Of a DNA stretch of 64,000 nt, positions 43,723 through 55,480 are shown one piece after another. Every line of letters starts with the position of its first letter. Positions within the stretch are counted from its first letter, which is position 1. This DNA comes from Oreohelix idahoensis (taxonomy: Eukaryota > Mollusca > Gastropoda > Stylommatophora > Oreohelicidae): NCBI GenBank assembly GCA_024509875.1, contig JAMPIV010017766.1, positions 1 to 64,000 of the forward strand, written 5' to 3'. A program made the translations under genes and the position numbers. The notes below the pieces were generated by a model that did not search any database, had not been told where the DNA came from, and was given only the letters and a program-made list of their open reading frames with translations.

Positions 43723-43923
43723 ATTTTTTACCTAAAATGAGAGGATATGCTAAATCGTCTAAAACAGCGGCATTGATTTCCCAAGTATATACCGGGCTGA
43801 AACATCAATTTCCGCCACCAGAAGAATCATGGGCTATATAATCTTCCTGGGCCCACGTATTTCTAGTTTCACTAGTGTACTGATGTGCCTTCACCAATGA
43901 GGGAGAAACTAGTGCCGAGTACT

Positions 43924-45141
43924 CTAAACCAGAATCATATAAGCACCGTATTGATGGTTACCCACAGTTGCGAGTTCAGTAATAGTGGGGTAACAGGGAT
44001 TCTGTTGACATGGCGGTAAGTTATGGTTCCCTACCGACCTAGTGATCAAACATGCAACGTTGTAAGGGCCTGTTTTCTGCCTCTTACAATCCGATGAAAA
44101 ATGTATGTCATTTTTGCACACATTATACCATCGCCTTCCAGTTTCCTGGGCGGAATTGCTCTGTTTCTGCCGGTGGTGATCCTGTGGCTGTTGTTGGGCC
44201 AACTTGTGTGTTATGTTGTTTGCCGTTTGCACTTCCGTGGATGAACGATCTGTTGGTTGTGGGCGATTATCCCCGTGCTCTGCCAGGAACCATCTCAAAT
44301 CAGGGGTGACCGAGTCCTTGAACTGCTCCACGATAACCATTTCCTTCAGCTCTTCATTAGATTCATCAAAGATGCTGAGGGACCCCCACTTATCCAAGTA
44401 AGTTTGTAATCTAGATTCATCTTTCTGCCATTTAGCCTCCCGGAATTTACTGTGAAAAGTCTTCGCATTTGGCTGAAAACGCTGAAGCAGAGCCTTCTTC
44501 AACATGTCGTAGTTATTCTGTTCCTCCGGGGGCATTTTGAGAAACACATTATATGCAGATCTCCTCAGACTCTGGGATAGCTTCATGTTGTATCTCTCTC
44601 TCTCTACAAGCCATATGTAACTACTAAGGATTCAAACAAGAGAGATAGATGTCAATTTCCTCAGAAGCCTCTGAGAAGACATCTAATTGGAAAGAGGCCG
44701 CACTTGGCGCCACCGCGTGAGAGATGTTTTCCCCATCGCTACCTTGAGAACTGCCAGACCCGCGCTATTGTTGGAACTGGAATGAACTCTTCTTCATTTG
44801 ATCTCCAATTCTTTCAACCCAATGGCGTGGGCTTTGTCGGCGTCCTTTTCGGCTCTTTCGGCCCGTTCCTTCTTTTCTTAGAATGCTCTCTCCTTTTATC
44901 TCTCTTCGGCTTCATGATTCCTTTTGTTTTCCTTCTCTTCAGTTTGGGCCTTTTCGTGCTCTCTGGCAAATGTTTTGCCCTGGAATTTCGCGGCATTCTC
45001 TTCCCTTTCAGCCGCTGTCTCTGCTTTCTCCTGTTTGGTTTTAACTGAACTAAGCACACAATCTGTCAGAGTTTGACCGGTCATGCCCAGTTCCTTCGCA
45101 ACATTTAGATAAAATGTGTGGAAATTTTGGGATTGTGCCAT
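43924..45141 (-). pseudogene. Second Gmr1-like gag with SCAN-like domain
   Basis: The N-terminus at 45141 begins MAQSQNFHTFYLNVAKELGM and GQTLTDCV, followed by a Lys/Glu-rich coil (to about 44800, frame-shifted), then from 44586 KLSQSLRRSAYNVFLKMPPE, NNYDMLKKALLQRFQP, LKEMVIVEQFKDSVTPDLRW and FLAEHGD. The block Glu-Leu-x-x-x-(Ile/Val)-(Val/Leu)-Glu-Gln-Phe with a following Leu-Arg-x-(Phe/Trp) is the hallmark shared by Gmr1-like gag and vertebrate SCAN domains. A degenerate Cys motif (YNVCKND) follows. It is non-functional. Confidence 0.72.
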
Positions 45142-45439
45142 TCTGAGCAAAAAGCCTGTTGACAAAGTTACACAAAATAATTGCAATTGCAACTTAACTA
45201 GTACACATTAAAGGTACAACACTTAATTAGCCACGCCGAATGAACTTCTTATTTAACTGTAACTTTAGCTTTAGTTAACCAAAAAATTGTGTTTCTTTCT
45301 GATTATTTAATTAGTCTTTATACAATTTATTTTTTCTGTTATTTATGTATGCACCGTATGCTCAGTCTTACCATAAATACACTCTGATAAGATTATTTCA
45401 GTAAATCTGAAATTTATGCTAGTCGAGTCTACGGAATCA

Positions 45440-45990
45440 CTAGACAGGTTCAATAATTCGGGATGGGAAACCAATTGTGATTTATCACAAATGTGTGTCC
45501 GAGTTCACTAATCCCAGATGAGGTCCTCAATTATAACGGAATTGCCTCCCCTGATTTGCAGTAGTGGTCCAACAGTGGTTAAAACTCAAGAGTATCTAAT
45601 ATGTGTAAGGTGTCTACCTTCGCACAAGATTACTCTTGGCAGAGTTGTAGATAGAAGGATAATGATGCTTCTATAGCAAAGGGAGTGTTCATATTTCGAA
45701 AGTCAAGAACATTGCTGCGTTGGGCAGGGCAATTGTTAACTTTTATCTAATCTGATGCCTTTTTATGAAAAAATAAGCAAATATTCATTTCAGCTCGTTC
45801 AACCCCACCTTTATTTATTCAGTGGAATTCTTTTTATTATGGTATAGCTATGTTTAGATTGTAGTTAGTAAGTTGACTGAGACAAACATGCAGTACTTTC
45901 AAAATGATTAAATCGAAGTTAAATGTGTATATTGACAAATGACAAATTTAAGTTTTAATAGTTTACAAAAATTAAATAATCTTTAATAGA
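45440..45990 (-). repeat. LTR-like sequence beside second gag (matches 50.38-50.72 kb)
   Basis: Blocks around CAGTAGTGGTCCAACAGTGG, AGAACATTGCTG...AACTTTTATC and TTCAGCTCGT are shared, with divergence, with 50400-50590. The position upstream of a gag (minus orientation) fits a 5' LTR. Ends were not defined. Confidence 0.45.
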
Positions 45991-46850
45991 AAATACTCAT
46001 CAGTGTGTGATTGTATGGTGTTTTATGTAAGAAGTCACTTGGCAGCTTTTAGGTTTGACTTAGCTTCAAAATCGTAGTTTCTGCTCCCGCTGGGTTTTTG
46101 GGTTCCGTGCTGATAGGTCACTGGAGTTCTTGCGTCTCTAGTCAAGGTTAAAGGCGCAGCACGTTCCAATTAATAGCAGGGAGTAACAGCAAAACTGGTG
46201 CCGCGTCTCTAAGACCCTCTGATGATTGTGTCTAGTTCGACGTCAGGCCACTTCTACCCTCACTTTGTTTAAGAGATTAGCACCCTCACTTGTACCTCCA
46301 ACTAGTATGGTAAAAGAATAGAAACAAAACACTCTGCTGGGTATTGCATTTCCCGACACATACTTATGTGTACCCATCTTCCTATTCAACCATCCCATCT
46401 ACCTCAGAACTTTCTATCGATGAGAATTAAGCTTAATCCCTCGAGAGAAACTCTCTTTACATTTAAATTGAATAGCTTTATATTTACTTTACATTCAAAT
46501 GAAAAGGTTAATAGTGTAGATAGAATTTGTTTACATTTTTGGCTACACTGGTTGAAAAATGTTCAATATAGATTGAATATGTTTTCAATTTATGCCAGTG
46601 GGAGTTTTACTCATGGTAGATTCAACCAACTTGAACTGGTCTGCGTGGGTAGGGGTCAGACAAAAGCTAGTACCCTGGTCCACCAGGTTGGGTGTTTTAG
46701 CGCAGGGACGACACCCTAGTCTATGAAAAAAGTCACATGTTACGGAAACGGCAACGAATGGCAAAACTTTGATGCGAGGTGGACATCAAGAGTCTCAGGC
46801 TCGTATGACTGCCAGTCGTGAAAACTGAAAGGAAACCATTGGCGTGAAAA
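45991..46850. other. Region without recognisable gene
   Basis: A 117-codon ORF at 46366-46719 has no recognised motif and is not called as a gene. Confidence 0.35.
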
Positions 46851-47900
46851 CGGATACCCCAACCGCTAAACACAAAAATAGAATTGGATTTTGGAACGTC
46901 AGAATGAATGAGGCAGGAAAACTGCCACAGATCTCAGCAGAGACGAGGAACTACAAATTACATATCATGGGAATTAGTGAGAGCAGATGGACCGGGATGG
47001 GGAGAATAAAATACAGCTTCTTTTTTTAATCGAGTTTCCCTCAGGTTTTTTTTTTTTTTTTTTTTTAATTATTATCTTATACCATTTAATTATAATTTCT
47101 AATTTTTTTGTCTTTTCATTTTTTTAAATTTTTTATTTATTTATTTAAATTTTTCTTTTTTTCTCCCCACTTTTCCCTCACTCTGTTTTCCAGTCCATGT
47201 TTTCATTATTTGTTATTTTTTGTTTTTAATGTACTATCCACTTCCGATTTCCGGTTCAGTGGCAGCCATCTTTGCTTCACCATGTGACTGAACATAAGGG
47301 AGTGTTTTTTCTCTTATTTTTATAGTTTCATGTTCTCTACTTAATTCTCATTTTCTTTCTCTTGTTTGTCTGTCCCTGACGAAGGCCTTGTGGCCGCAAC
47401 GTAGGTTTTTCTTGTCCTTTCTCTTTGTAAGGCGTATTACTATTTGTGTGTTTTTGTATTTTTTTTTTTTTATTCATTCTACGGGGGAAACAGTACTTAA
47501 CTCTGGTAGAAGGAATGGTCAGCACAACGAAGGTGTAGCCATTATCCCGAAGAAAGGAATGGAAAGGTCTTTACTATAATGGAAACTCATTAACAACAGA
47601 CTGATAAGAACAAGACTGAGAGGAAGATTCACCACCACAATTATACAATGCTATGCACCAACAAACGACAGCGATGAAGAGGTCAAGGCGACTTCTATCA
47701 ACAGCTAAAAAAATGAAATGGAAACTGCACCTAGGTACGATCTTATTATAGTAATGGGAGACCTCAATGCGAATGTTGGAACACACAATACTTAAAACGA
47801 AAGAGTAATGGGGAAATGCGGCAGTGGAACAGTAAATGAGAATTGGACAAATTAATAAACTTCTGCATTATTAACAACCTGGTTTTGTTCTGCAATAGTT
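46851..47900 (+). pseudogene. LINE endonuclease domain, split by a T-rich insertion
   Basis: The first half, 46857-47017, encodes KNRIGFWNVRMNEAGKLPQ and LHIMGISESRWTGMGR (endonuclease N-terminus). The second half, from about 47478, gives TGETVLNSGRRNGQHNEGVA and, through stops and shifts, IIQCYAPTNDSDEEVK and VMGDLNANVGTHNT. The parts join logically across the insertion at 47018-47477. The family resembles LINE-A or a sister family; LINE-A copies elsewhere in the window lack this region. Confidence 0.75.
47018..47477 (+). mobile_element. T-rich insertion with hammerhead-like motif
   Basis: Interrupts the LINE endonuclease frame. It is T-rich, with a central part reading CTGACGAAGGCCTTGTGGCC (47376-47395) and then GCAACGTAGG. 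The arrangement CTGANGA, GC-rich stem, G-A/C-AA-C is that of a hammerhead ribozyme core or its descendants, as carried by Penelope-like and other retroelements. The element class is uncertain and no TSD was established. Confidence 0.5.
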
Positions 47901-47959
47901 ATTGCTACTTGTAATGGGGATTTTTGTTTTTATAGGGTATACCGTCTAATGAGTGGTTC

Positions 47960-48290
47960 AATCATCTATATTAAATATGTACCACCTGGGGCATCTTGTA
48001 GAAAGAGAAGGAATAAAAGAAAGGAGGTTCTAGATAATTTAGGAATGAACGGAGAATTAATTAAGGAGATCGCAATTAGACAGCAAAAATATTACGGATA
48101 TATAATAAAAAGACATAACACCTTACTGAAACCCATACTGGAAGGCAGAGCTGAAGGCGAACATGCAAGAGGACGACATTCCTATAAGTGGTTAGACAAC
48201 ATCAAGAGATGGTCAGGAAATGATCTATCAGAGTGCTCCACCAAAACAAAAGACAGAAGACCTCGGAGATTGAGACAGAATTGTTCGTTC
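47960..48290 (+). pseudogene. LINE C-terminal fragment
   Basis: Encodes RKRRNKRKEVLDNLGMNGEL, IRQQKYYGYIIKRHN, LEGRAEGEHARGRHSYKWLD and NIKRWSG, a pattern (hydrophobic-Gly-His/Tyr region, then basic GRP/GRH linker and WLDNIKRW) common to the C-termini of several LINE families. It belongs to a different family from the flanking pieces. Confidence 0.6.
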
Positions 48291-48555
48291 TCTTTTCCTA
48301 GCATTCGTGTTTATCGCCAACATTATTGCTCAATGTCTCATTTTCTGTACTTAATTAATGTTAACACTTTTTTCTTTCAATTCTTGTAATGTCGGGACTT
48401 CAGCGACCATTTTTACTGATTAGGCTATTCAATGACTTTGTTTTTAACTCATATTGACAACTCGAATCTGAAGAAAGAAGTGTGATTTACTAATGTATAA
48501 TACATTTCCTACCAGACAGTGCAAGGGCGCGCCCGATTAAGGAGTAAACAACCTT

Positions 48556-50220
48556 GGGAATCTTCAACTCAAATGTGAAGTCAGTACTATTATATGGCTC
48601 TGAAACATGGAGAACAACAAAGACAACAACCAAAAAGCTACAGCCTTTCATAAATGGGTGCTTGCGTAGAATAGAAGGATTAAAATGGTATGACAAGGTT
48701 ACTGTAACTGTCCTTTTTTCTTCTTGTTGAGGTGATCACTGGCCCAAGACAGTATACATGTTGTTAGATGTGTAGTGCGAGCGTATGATGAATTGAGTGT
48801 GGGTGCGAATGAAGACGCGAATGTGTTTAGGCTCGTATAGATGTAGATCCTGCAACCCATACTCTCACATGCAGTAATCAAGGATGCTTTGACACTGCAG
48901 GCATGTTTCAAGACATTTATTGACGGGAACACACATAATATCAACAGGAACAGTCAGTGTAACAAGGTCATGCTGACCTGACATCGATAGGTATACATTT
49001 GGCATTCAAAAAGGTAAACATCAGAATAGACGTGCATGGTCAATAGCAAAGTTCTTCAATAATGACAGTTCGTAGCGTCGCCCTTGGCGTCTCTGACTAA
49101 ACGCGTCAGATGCCTTAGTTACCTTGACACACAGGTGCAACTTGGCACTCCCTGCCAATTGCACATAACAGGCTGTAGTATAATAGCCGGAAGCACAGGC
49201 CTCGTCCTAACGTCGGCCGTGTACTTCTGTTAAATAGGTTATCATCAACCCTGCAGTAATACTTATTGTAGGTAGAAGTTCCGCCAATCTGCGGCTCCCA
49301 CAATATATCTTCGTCACTGGATTTCTGGACAATATAAGACTAACAGTCTTGGATGGCTACCTCGAGCACAAATATATATAAGTTCTGAAATGGCGGATCA
49401 GTGAGCTGCTGTTCACCCTAGGTAATCCTTTACATGTTCTGCCACCGAAAAGCGTAATAATGCATAAAGGTCGGTATTACCTGGTAAATGAATCCTCAGA
49501 ACTACACAAGGAATTCTGTCGTCATCCCGACGCACAGAGATTCACTGGGGAAAACTGCTATGGCAGTTACTTCGAAGATTCTCCCCGAAAAACAATGGAC
49601 TCTTGGTCCCTTCAGAAAAACAGGACCTCCCGGCTTCCCGGAAGTATATCTCACTCCCGCTTAAAAAACCTTCCCATAGGCCTACGCCCGAACTGACAAC
49701 CTCTGACCCTAAAGGTCAAACACAATGAATGAATAAACAAGGGAAGACAACCCCTAATCAACCTGACATCGCAGGTAAAGACACAATTATACTTATGATA
49801 CAAACATAAGCAAATAACTTGACAGATGACTCCGTCGAAAATGACAGCAACAGTTACCAACGTGGAATTGATGACAAGAACCAGCCAAGTGCCAGTTGAA
49901 CAAGAGATGAGAAGAAGAAGATGGCGATGGATGGGGCACACACGGAAGAAACTGTTGATATCATTACAAGACAGTCCTTGTTCTGGAACCCCCAGGGCAA
50001 GAGAGGCAGAGGTAGATCAAGAAGCACATGGAGAAAAGAGCTGGAAACAGAGGTGAAAATGATGAGGAGAACGTGGAAAGAACTTGAGATGATGGCACGT
50101 GACAGGAGGACTTGGCATGTTTTTGTTGAAGGCCTATGCTCCTTTGTGAAAGAGCGTTATGAAATGAATTTTGGGATGACCACAGTCGATTATCTTATCA
50201 CTGACAACAGTTCTGCCTGA
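48556..50220 (+). pseudogene. LINE C-terminal region split by a solo LTR
   Basis: Part one (48556-48702) carries VKSVLLYGSETWRTTKTTTK, INGCLRRIEGLKWYDKVT. Part two (from 49858) continues NVELMTRTSQVPVEQEMRRR and RWRWMGHT, then, after a frameshift, ITRQSLFWNPQGKRGRGRSR, STWRKELETEV and MMARDRRTW. The sequence is continuous when 48703-49852 and one TSD copy are removed. Confidence 0.82.
48703..49852. mobile_element. Solo LTR (1,150 bp) with 5-bp TSD
   Basis: Begins TGTAACTGTC and ends GACAGCAACA; the termini form an imperfect inverted repeat (8 of 10) and follow the TG...CA rule. GTTAC flanks it at 48698-48702 and 49853-49857. No internal coding domain or internal LTR duplication was seen, which fits a solo LTR left by LTR-LTR recombination. 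Orientation was not determined. Confidence 0.85.
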
Positions 50221-50379
50221 ACAATTTGTTGATTGTTGGCTAAACCGTTTAAATGCCATAATGCTTTCCGGAGAGACGTATTGGACGATAATCAAATCCA
50301 TCTTGAAAGAGATTACCTATGAGAGATTATGAAGTCGCGAGTGCAAACATAATCGGTAATAGACAGAAGTTGACATACG

Positions 50380-50720
50380 TTATATGGAGAGGTGTCACGG
50401 GTTGCTTCCCCTTGCTCTGCAGTGATGGCCCGACAATGGCCAAGACCTGGAGTATATAATGTGTATTTACAAGATATTTCAGAAGTCAAGAACAATGCTG
50501 AATGCGTCTTAGCACTGTAAACTTTTATCAGCTCACTGCCTTTTGTGTAGAGGTATTATATAATTTAATTTAGCTCGTACAAGCCCAAATCGAATTAACA
50601 GCAAATTTCTTCTTATTGGCTCTATATAGATAAAGATTAAATATACTGATTCATACGTGTGCACTTCTTCCTGTAATAACTTAACCAACTACGAATTTGT
50701 AAAAAAAAAAATTTGACAAA
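50380..50720 (-). repeat. LTR-like fragment matching 45.44-45.99 kb
   Basis: Shares with the 45-kb copy GCAGTGATGGCCCGACAATGG-like sequence, AGTCAAGAACAATGCTG, AACTTTTATC and TTTAGCTCGT. It lies downstream (minus strand) of the third gag fragment and would be a 3' LTR of a deleted element. Confidence 0.45.
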
Positions 50721-51021
50721 TTTAATGATCAATTACTTTTGAGCAATTGTAATTAATAAGAGTTGGTGAGTAATAAAATGTAGGTGTCTTCATCAAAAAG
50801 ATGTAGGCTTTAGAAAGTTTATGGGGAAAAGAAAAACAAAGTTCTTTTGTGATTGGCGTGCTAGAAATGTGATCCAGTGGTTGTTGTTGAGCCATTTTGT
50901 GGGTTGTGGGGTTCGTACTCTTGGAGTCAATGTCAAGGTGATCCTTTTCTTTAGAATGACTCTCGTGGATGCGCCTCTTTGCTGAGTTCACCACCACCTG
51001 GGCGCTCAGATATCGATCAGA

Positions 51022-51792
51022 CAATTATAACCACGTGCTCAAGAGCGAGTCATTGAACTGCTCCACGAATATAATCATCCCTGCAGCTCTTCATAAGATT
51101 CATCAAAGGTGCTGAGGCATCCCCACTTCTCCATTTCTAGTCGCGTAGCCAATTGCCTAAACGACTCATCCTTCTGCCTCTTAGACTCACGGAACATGCT
51201 ACGAAAAGTTCAGCGTTTAGCTGAAAATGCTGAAGCAAAGACCTTATCAACAAGTCATAGTTGTTTTGCTTTTCATTGGGCATTTCAGAAATACATCGAA
51301 AGCTGATCTCCTTAGACTCTGGGATAGCTTCATGTTGTATTTCTTTCTTTCTAAGCCATAGGTAGCAGCTAAAAACTCAAATCTGGAGAGTTAGAAATAT
51401 ATTTCTTCAGAAGCATATGAATAAACATCTAGTTGGAAATAGGTGGCACTAGGCGCTGCTGCATAAGAGAGATTTATCGATTCGCTGCTTTGGGAACTAC
51501 CCAACCGACTAGATTCGACTCTCCTCCCTTCATTTTCTAGTTCCTCTAGGTTGACTGCGCGGGGTCTGTCGGCCTGTTCCTTTGCGAATGCTCTCTCCTT
51601 TTTTGTCTGCTCTCTCCTTTTCTCTTTCTTCGGCTTCGTGTTGTCTTTGCACTTCTTTCTCTTCGGCTTCTGTTTCATTTGCGCTTCTTTTTCTCCAGCC
51701 TGTGCCTTTTTGTGGTCGCTGGTCATTTTCCTTTCCTTACGTTCAGCGGTCTTCTCTGCATTCTCCTGACTGACTTTAACCAAATTAACCAC
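51022..51792 (-). pseudogene. Third Gmr1-like gag fragment
   Basis: The segment 51792-51391 encodes a charged coil (KERKMTSDHKKAQAGEKEAQ) equivalent to that of the 45-kb gag. After 51341 KLSQSLRRSAFDVFLK is followed by a decayed version of the SCAN-like part, with VEQFNDSL near 51050. It is heavily frameshifted and ends before the knuckle. Confidence 0.65.
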
Positions 51793-53552
51793 TGTGTAAT
51801 ATAGGTAAATAAGTTATGTTATATTCATTCGCCTGCCAAAAATGCTACTTAGCTTCCAAACTGCTGGAGTGTTGATGCTACTGTTTCCGTCAATTCATCT
51901 CAGTGGCGAAGGCACGTCTGCTGGTCAAGAAAGGTATCTTCTCAACCCGTTGAATGTAATGTTCAAGCATCGATCGCAAGCTTTGAACAACAGATCAGTA
52001 GTACAGGTGGTATCATAGAACCGTACCTCAAATGGTCTGGTAAACATTAGAGGGAATAAAAGAACATATTCCAGTGCTATAATTTAGTTTTCCTGTTATT
52101 AATCAGGCTCCTTTCCCGCTGTCCGTCAACCGATAATTTTCTCTGAATTTTTTACTCTCCTAGAGCGTATACTAACAACTCAAGGGATGTGATGAAAATC
52201 ACCATTCTTTTTACTGGGAAAGTTATGACTTGACTGCGGCTAGTGGCTTGTCCCTAGTTGGACATGTTTAATTATACATACACTTATTACAAAAGATAGT
52301 AAATATATACACATGATGACATCACCATCCGCTCCTTGCTGCTTTTGGAGTCTGGAGTTACCACTGTTTTTGGTTCCTTCTGAGAACCCGCATGAAGCAA
52401 TCATCAGCGCTTTGCTGTGGTGGTTCATACTTGTATCATACATGTGCTGAAGTTGCCAACCTCCTAACGACCTGTATAACCATAAGCAAGCTCAAACATG
52501 TTAAATTCAAAGTATAAAAATATGATACAACTTACCCCAATATTTAGATCATAGTCTTCTTTATCAGTTGATTAGTATCGTCACCTTGATGCAGATGCAT
52601 CAAACACATTTCTGGGGAATTATTTCTATTGCAGAATTCCTCTGTGACTTTGTGAGTAGGTCCTGTAGGAATCCGGTTTCCGTATTAAATTGTAGATTTT
52701 CCTTGATGTAGTGTACAAATAGTGCTAGAATACGTCCAGTGCTATATGGTCAGAAATCTTTCTTCTATTCTTTCCTGGCTTCAGTCCAAGCTTTTTGCTT
52801 TGGCGATTCTGGAATGCGGTGTTGTATGTCTAAAATGTTCTACGTTATATTACAGTTTTTTTCTACCTACGCTCATATCTGGCGTTTCCGGCATAAACTT
52901 CCAATAAACGTGATGTAAATTAGAAACTAAACTGCTAAGCCAATAGCATTCGAAAGTACATGTTATGTAAACTTTCCTCGTGGACATTTTTGCATGACTC
53001 ATGCGTTTTTCCGATTACTATTACACCTTATTGCATTTATCTTGCTTGTAACAAGCCTGTCCGGAAATTTATTACATTTCCGGCGTCTTAGGTGTGGCTG
53101 TAATATGCCAACAGATCGATAATTGACCGCCACTCCGTCTGCAAACAAACAAAGGGTGTTATTTATCGAAAATGACTTGTCGTAGTTCTGGGTTTACCTG
53201 TAAGTCCTGTCCGCGATGATGGGCAGGCAAACATGACACATATGAATGGAAGAAGTGTAAACATTGGCACGAAAATATCAAATACTGTAGGAGTTAGAAA
53301 AATAGAATGTGCCAACAATGAATGGCGCACTTATTGATTGACGAAAGAATGTGTAAGTTATAAAAACACTAGTAACGTAAAACAAGGTTCTGAGAAATCC
53401 TTAATTTTCTTCACAGGAAAAGCACAATTTCTGAAGAAAATACAATTATCAAAATACACCAACTTAGAATGTATTGTGACTTATGATTTTTACATATTTA
53501 GGTTCAGGGAAATATAAATTATTCGAATATAAACTAATCTTAATTATATCGA
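51793..53552. other. Region without recognisable gene
   Basis: Short ORFs only, none with a known motif; no internal repeats were noticed. It may be unique host sequence. Confidence 0.35.
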
Positions 53553-53745
53553 CCAAAAACAACTTGGCGGAGGACTGTGGAGGCTGAGATGCAAAGAATG
53601 AACCAGAGTTGGGGCACTGTACAAAGGATGGCCGCCGACCGAGCAAAGTGGAATCAATTTGTTGTTGCCCTACAAGACGCCACAAGGCGTGATGGCCACT
53701 GACTGCTTTGACGGTCGGCGGTTAAGGATCAAGGAAGAAGAAGAA
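53553..53745 (+). mobile_element. LINE-A 3' fragment
   Basis: Starts at CCAAAAACAACTTGGCGGAG and runs through the tail to GGATCAAGGAAGAAGAAGAA, 5' truncated to under 200 bp. Confidence 0.85.
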
Positions 53746-54500
53746 AATAATCCTAATTTTCATGTTTATACTCTTTTGACTTAAAATGGGCTGTACCTAC
53801 ACCACTTGAACAACTTATTTGGAAGGGCTGTTATAGAAAAAACAAAAACAAACAAACATAAGTACTTTAACAGTCAAACAGAAGCTTCTTTAAGGTATGT
53901 AAATGTATCTCTAACGAATTTCTTTAGAAGTAATAAATATTTTCAACTTTGATCTACAAGAGCGCTGGTGGTAGGGCGGTAGTTTGCGATGTTTGTTTTA
54001 ATAAAATACGTACAAAATTGGTGGATATCTTTTGTGAAAGCATCCAGTTAGCATAGTCTCTCATGTAAAAATCGTCAGATCCTGGGTTAAAAACAAGTTT
54101 ACCTAGGTGCAAAAGGGTTCTGGACAGCTATTCAGTTATTGTAGGCAAAGGTAACGAGGAAGTGAACTGGTTAACCCATCTCTTAACGCTGGATGCAATA
54201 TATGAACATCTCTTAGACTTCACTCTCCGACGGCATTATCTGCATTAGTACGGTACTGCCTTTACAATGTATCTGTCATGTCCTACCTTAGTTTCTTCTA
54301 TGGGTGATTTGGATTGAAAGTTATGTATAACATATATGTATTTTATAATTTATGGCCAAGGATATAAATGCCACATTCACATTGGAATGGCGTTGCCTCA
54401 CGGTCTGTTTATTTTTCATAAAATTTACTTGTGGGGGGGGGGACACTCTTTCAAAATTCAAAAATTCCCGAACTTTGGGGGGAAAATAGATTTTCACGAC
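53746..54500. other. Region without recognisable gene
   Basis: A sequence near 54040-54110 (GATCCTGGGTTAAAAAC preceded by AGTTAGCATAGT) vaguely resembles a decayed tRNA-like SINE head but is not called. A run of nine G lies at about 54434. Confidence 0.35.
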
Positions 54501-55345
54501 AAAGAAAAAAAAAACAGATGGTGTCAAATAAAAAAAAAAGATCTAGGTCGAAAAATAAGAGTTGCAACTCTGATTCCATTGCAGCGGACTTTCGAGGCGG
54601 AGATGGCAACTATGATGACTTAACACCAATATGTGTCAAAGATAAACATTACAGTATTGTACTTAACACAACAACGAATACTCCCGTAAGGGGAGGTCAC
54701 TCTGTGACTATGCTTAAAGAACCAAGACCGGTTCTCGTCTTCTGTGTCTTTGGTTTAGCCCAAGAACAGAGTAAGAGCTACCCATGTACAGCTAGGTAGA
54801 CTTAAAAGTGGCGTAATCTGGTTTCTAACTTGGTAACTGCCTTGAAAAGCGAGCGCTGTAACCATTATTGCCGGCACGACTGTTTGAAGACGGAATGCAA
54901 TAGATACCCACCTAATTTGTTGTTTCCTTGATTAATTTAAGGCTGAGAAAGACGCAATTTAGGCCTACTCTACTGCAAACTATGCTCCTGAACTGTACGA
55001 AGATCGAGAAATGTGAAGAAACAACACACATAAAACAGGAATTAGATAGTGAGGTATGGTAGAGTTTCAGAAAAGTATATAAATATTTGACAAACATAAA
55101 GGTATGTTTTCAGGCACTCGTGAGAAATAAAGAAATAGAAAACTAAACAACAGACGTGAGTGGCTTACCCGGGACTCACCTCTGTTGTTTTTCTGTTGTC
55201 TAGTTTTCTACTTTATTTACTGTTTACAGTCGTCAGTTTTCCCTTCCTTATGTGTTTAAACTTTTCAGAAAAGTATACACAGGCTGCCATGTTGGCCAAG
55301 CGGATATCGATACATTCGCGTGTCTTAAAAAAACATAGGCCTAAA
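54500..55345 (+). repeat. Degenerate inverted paralogue of the 24-kb exon block
   Basis: Blocks correspond in reversed order to 24160-24900, including CGAATACTCCCGTAAGGGGA, TCTGGTTTCTAACTTGGTAA, the exon D relative at 54991-55053, and GCCATGTTGGCCAAGCGGAT followed by GATATCGATAC-like sequence. About 150 bp around 55090-55250 has no counterpart at 24 kb. Confidence 0.7.
54991..55053 (+). pseudogene. Decayed copy of exon D (63 nt)
   Basis: Reads NCTKIEKCEETTHIKQELDSE in pieces (the second half CEETTHIKQELDSE aligns with EETTQIKQELDYE at 24.3 kb) followed by a GTATGG donor. The acceptor AG is replaced by TG and the start ATG is ATC, so this copy is probably not spliced or translated normally. 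Confidence 0.55.
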
Positions 55346-55408
55346 CTCGACCTTAACTCAACCACTGCTTTGTGCTATTTCAAATTATATATATAACTTT
55401 GTCTGTTA

Positions 55409-55410
<2 letters not shown>

Positions 55411-55477
<67 letters not shown>
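55411..55477. repeat. TA microsatellite interrupted by Tc1
   Basis: About 33 AT units directly left of the Tc1 inverted repeat; more TA repeats follow the right end at 56776. Confidence 0.95.

Positions 55478-55480
<3 letters not shown>

Noticed and set aside
46366..46719. 117-codon ORF
   Set aside because: No motif, no splice context and no repeat relation; length is within chance expectation.
51551..51769. Hydrophobic plus-strand ORFs with apparent membrane segments
   Set aside because: Antisense of the Lys/Glu-rich coiled coil in a gag fragment, which necessarily reads as Phe/Leu-rich.
54040..54120. Possible second tRNA-derived SINE head
   Set aside because: B-box-like GGGTTAAAAAC lacks the conserved bases and no acceptor stem is present.
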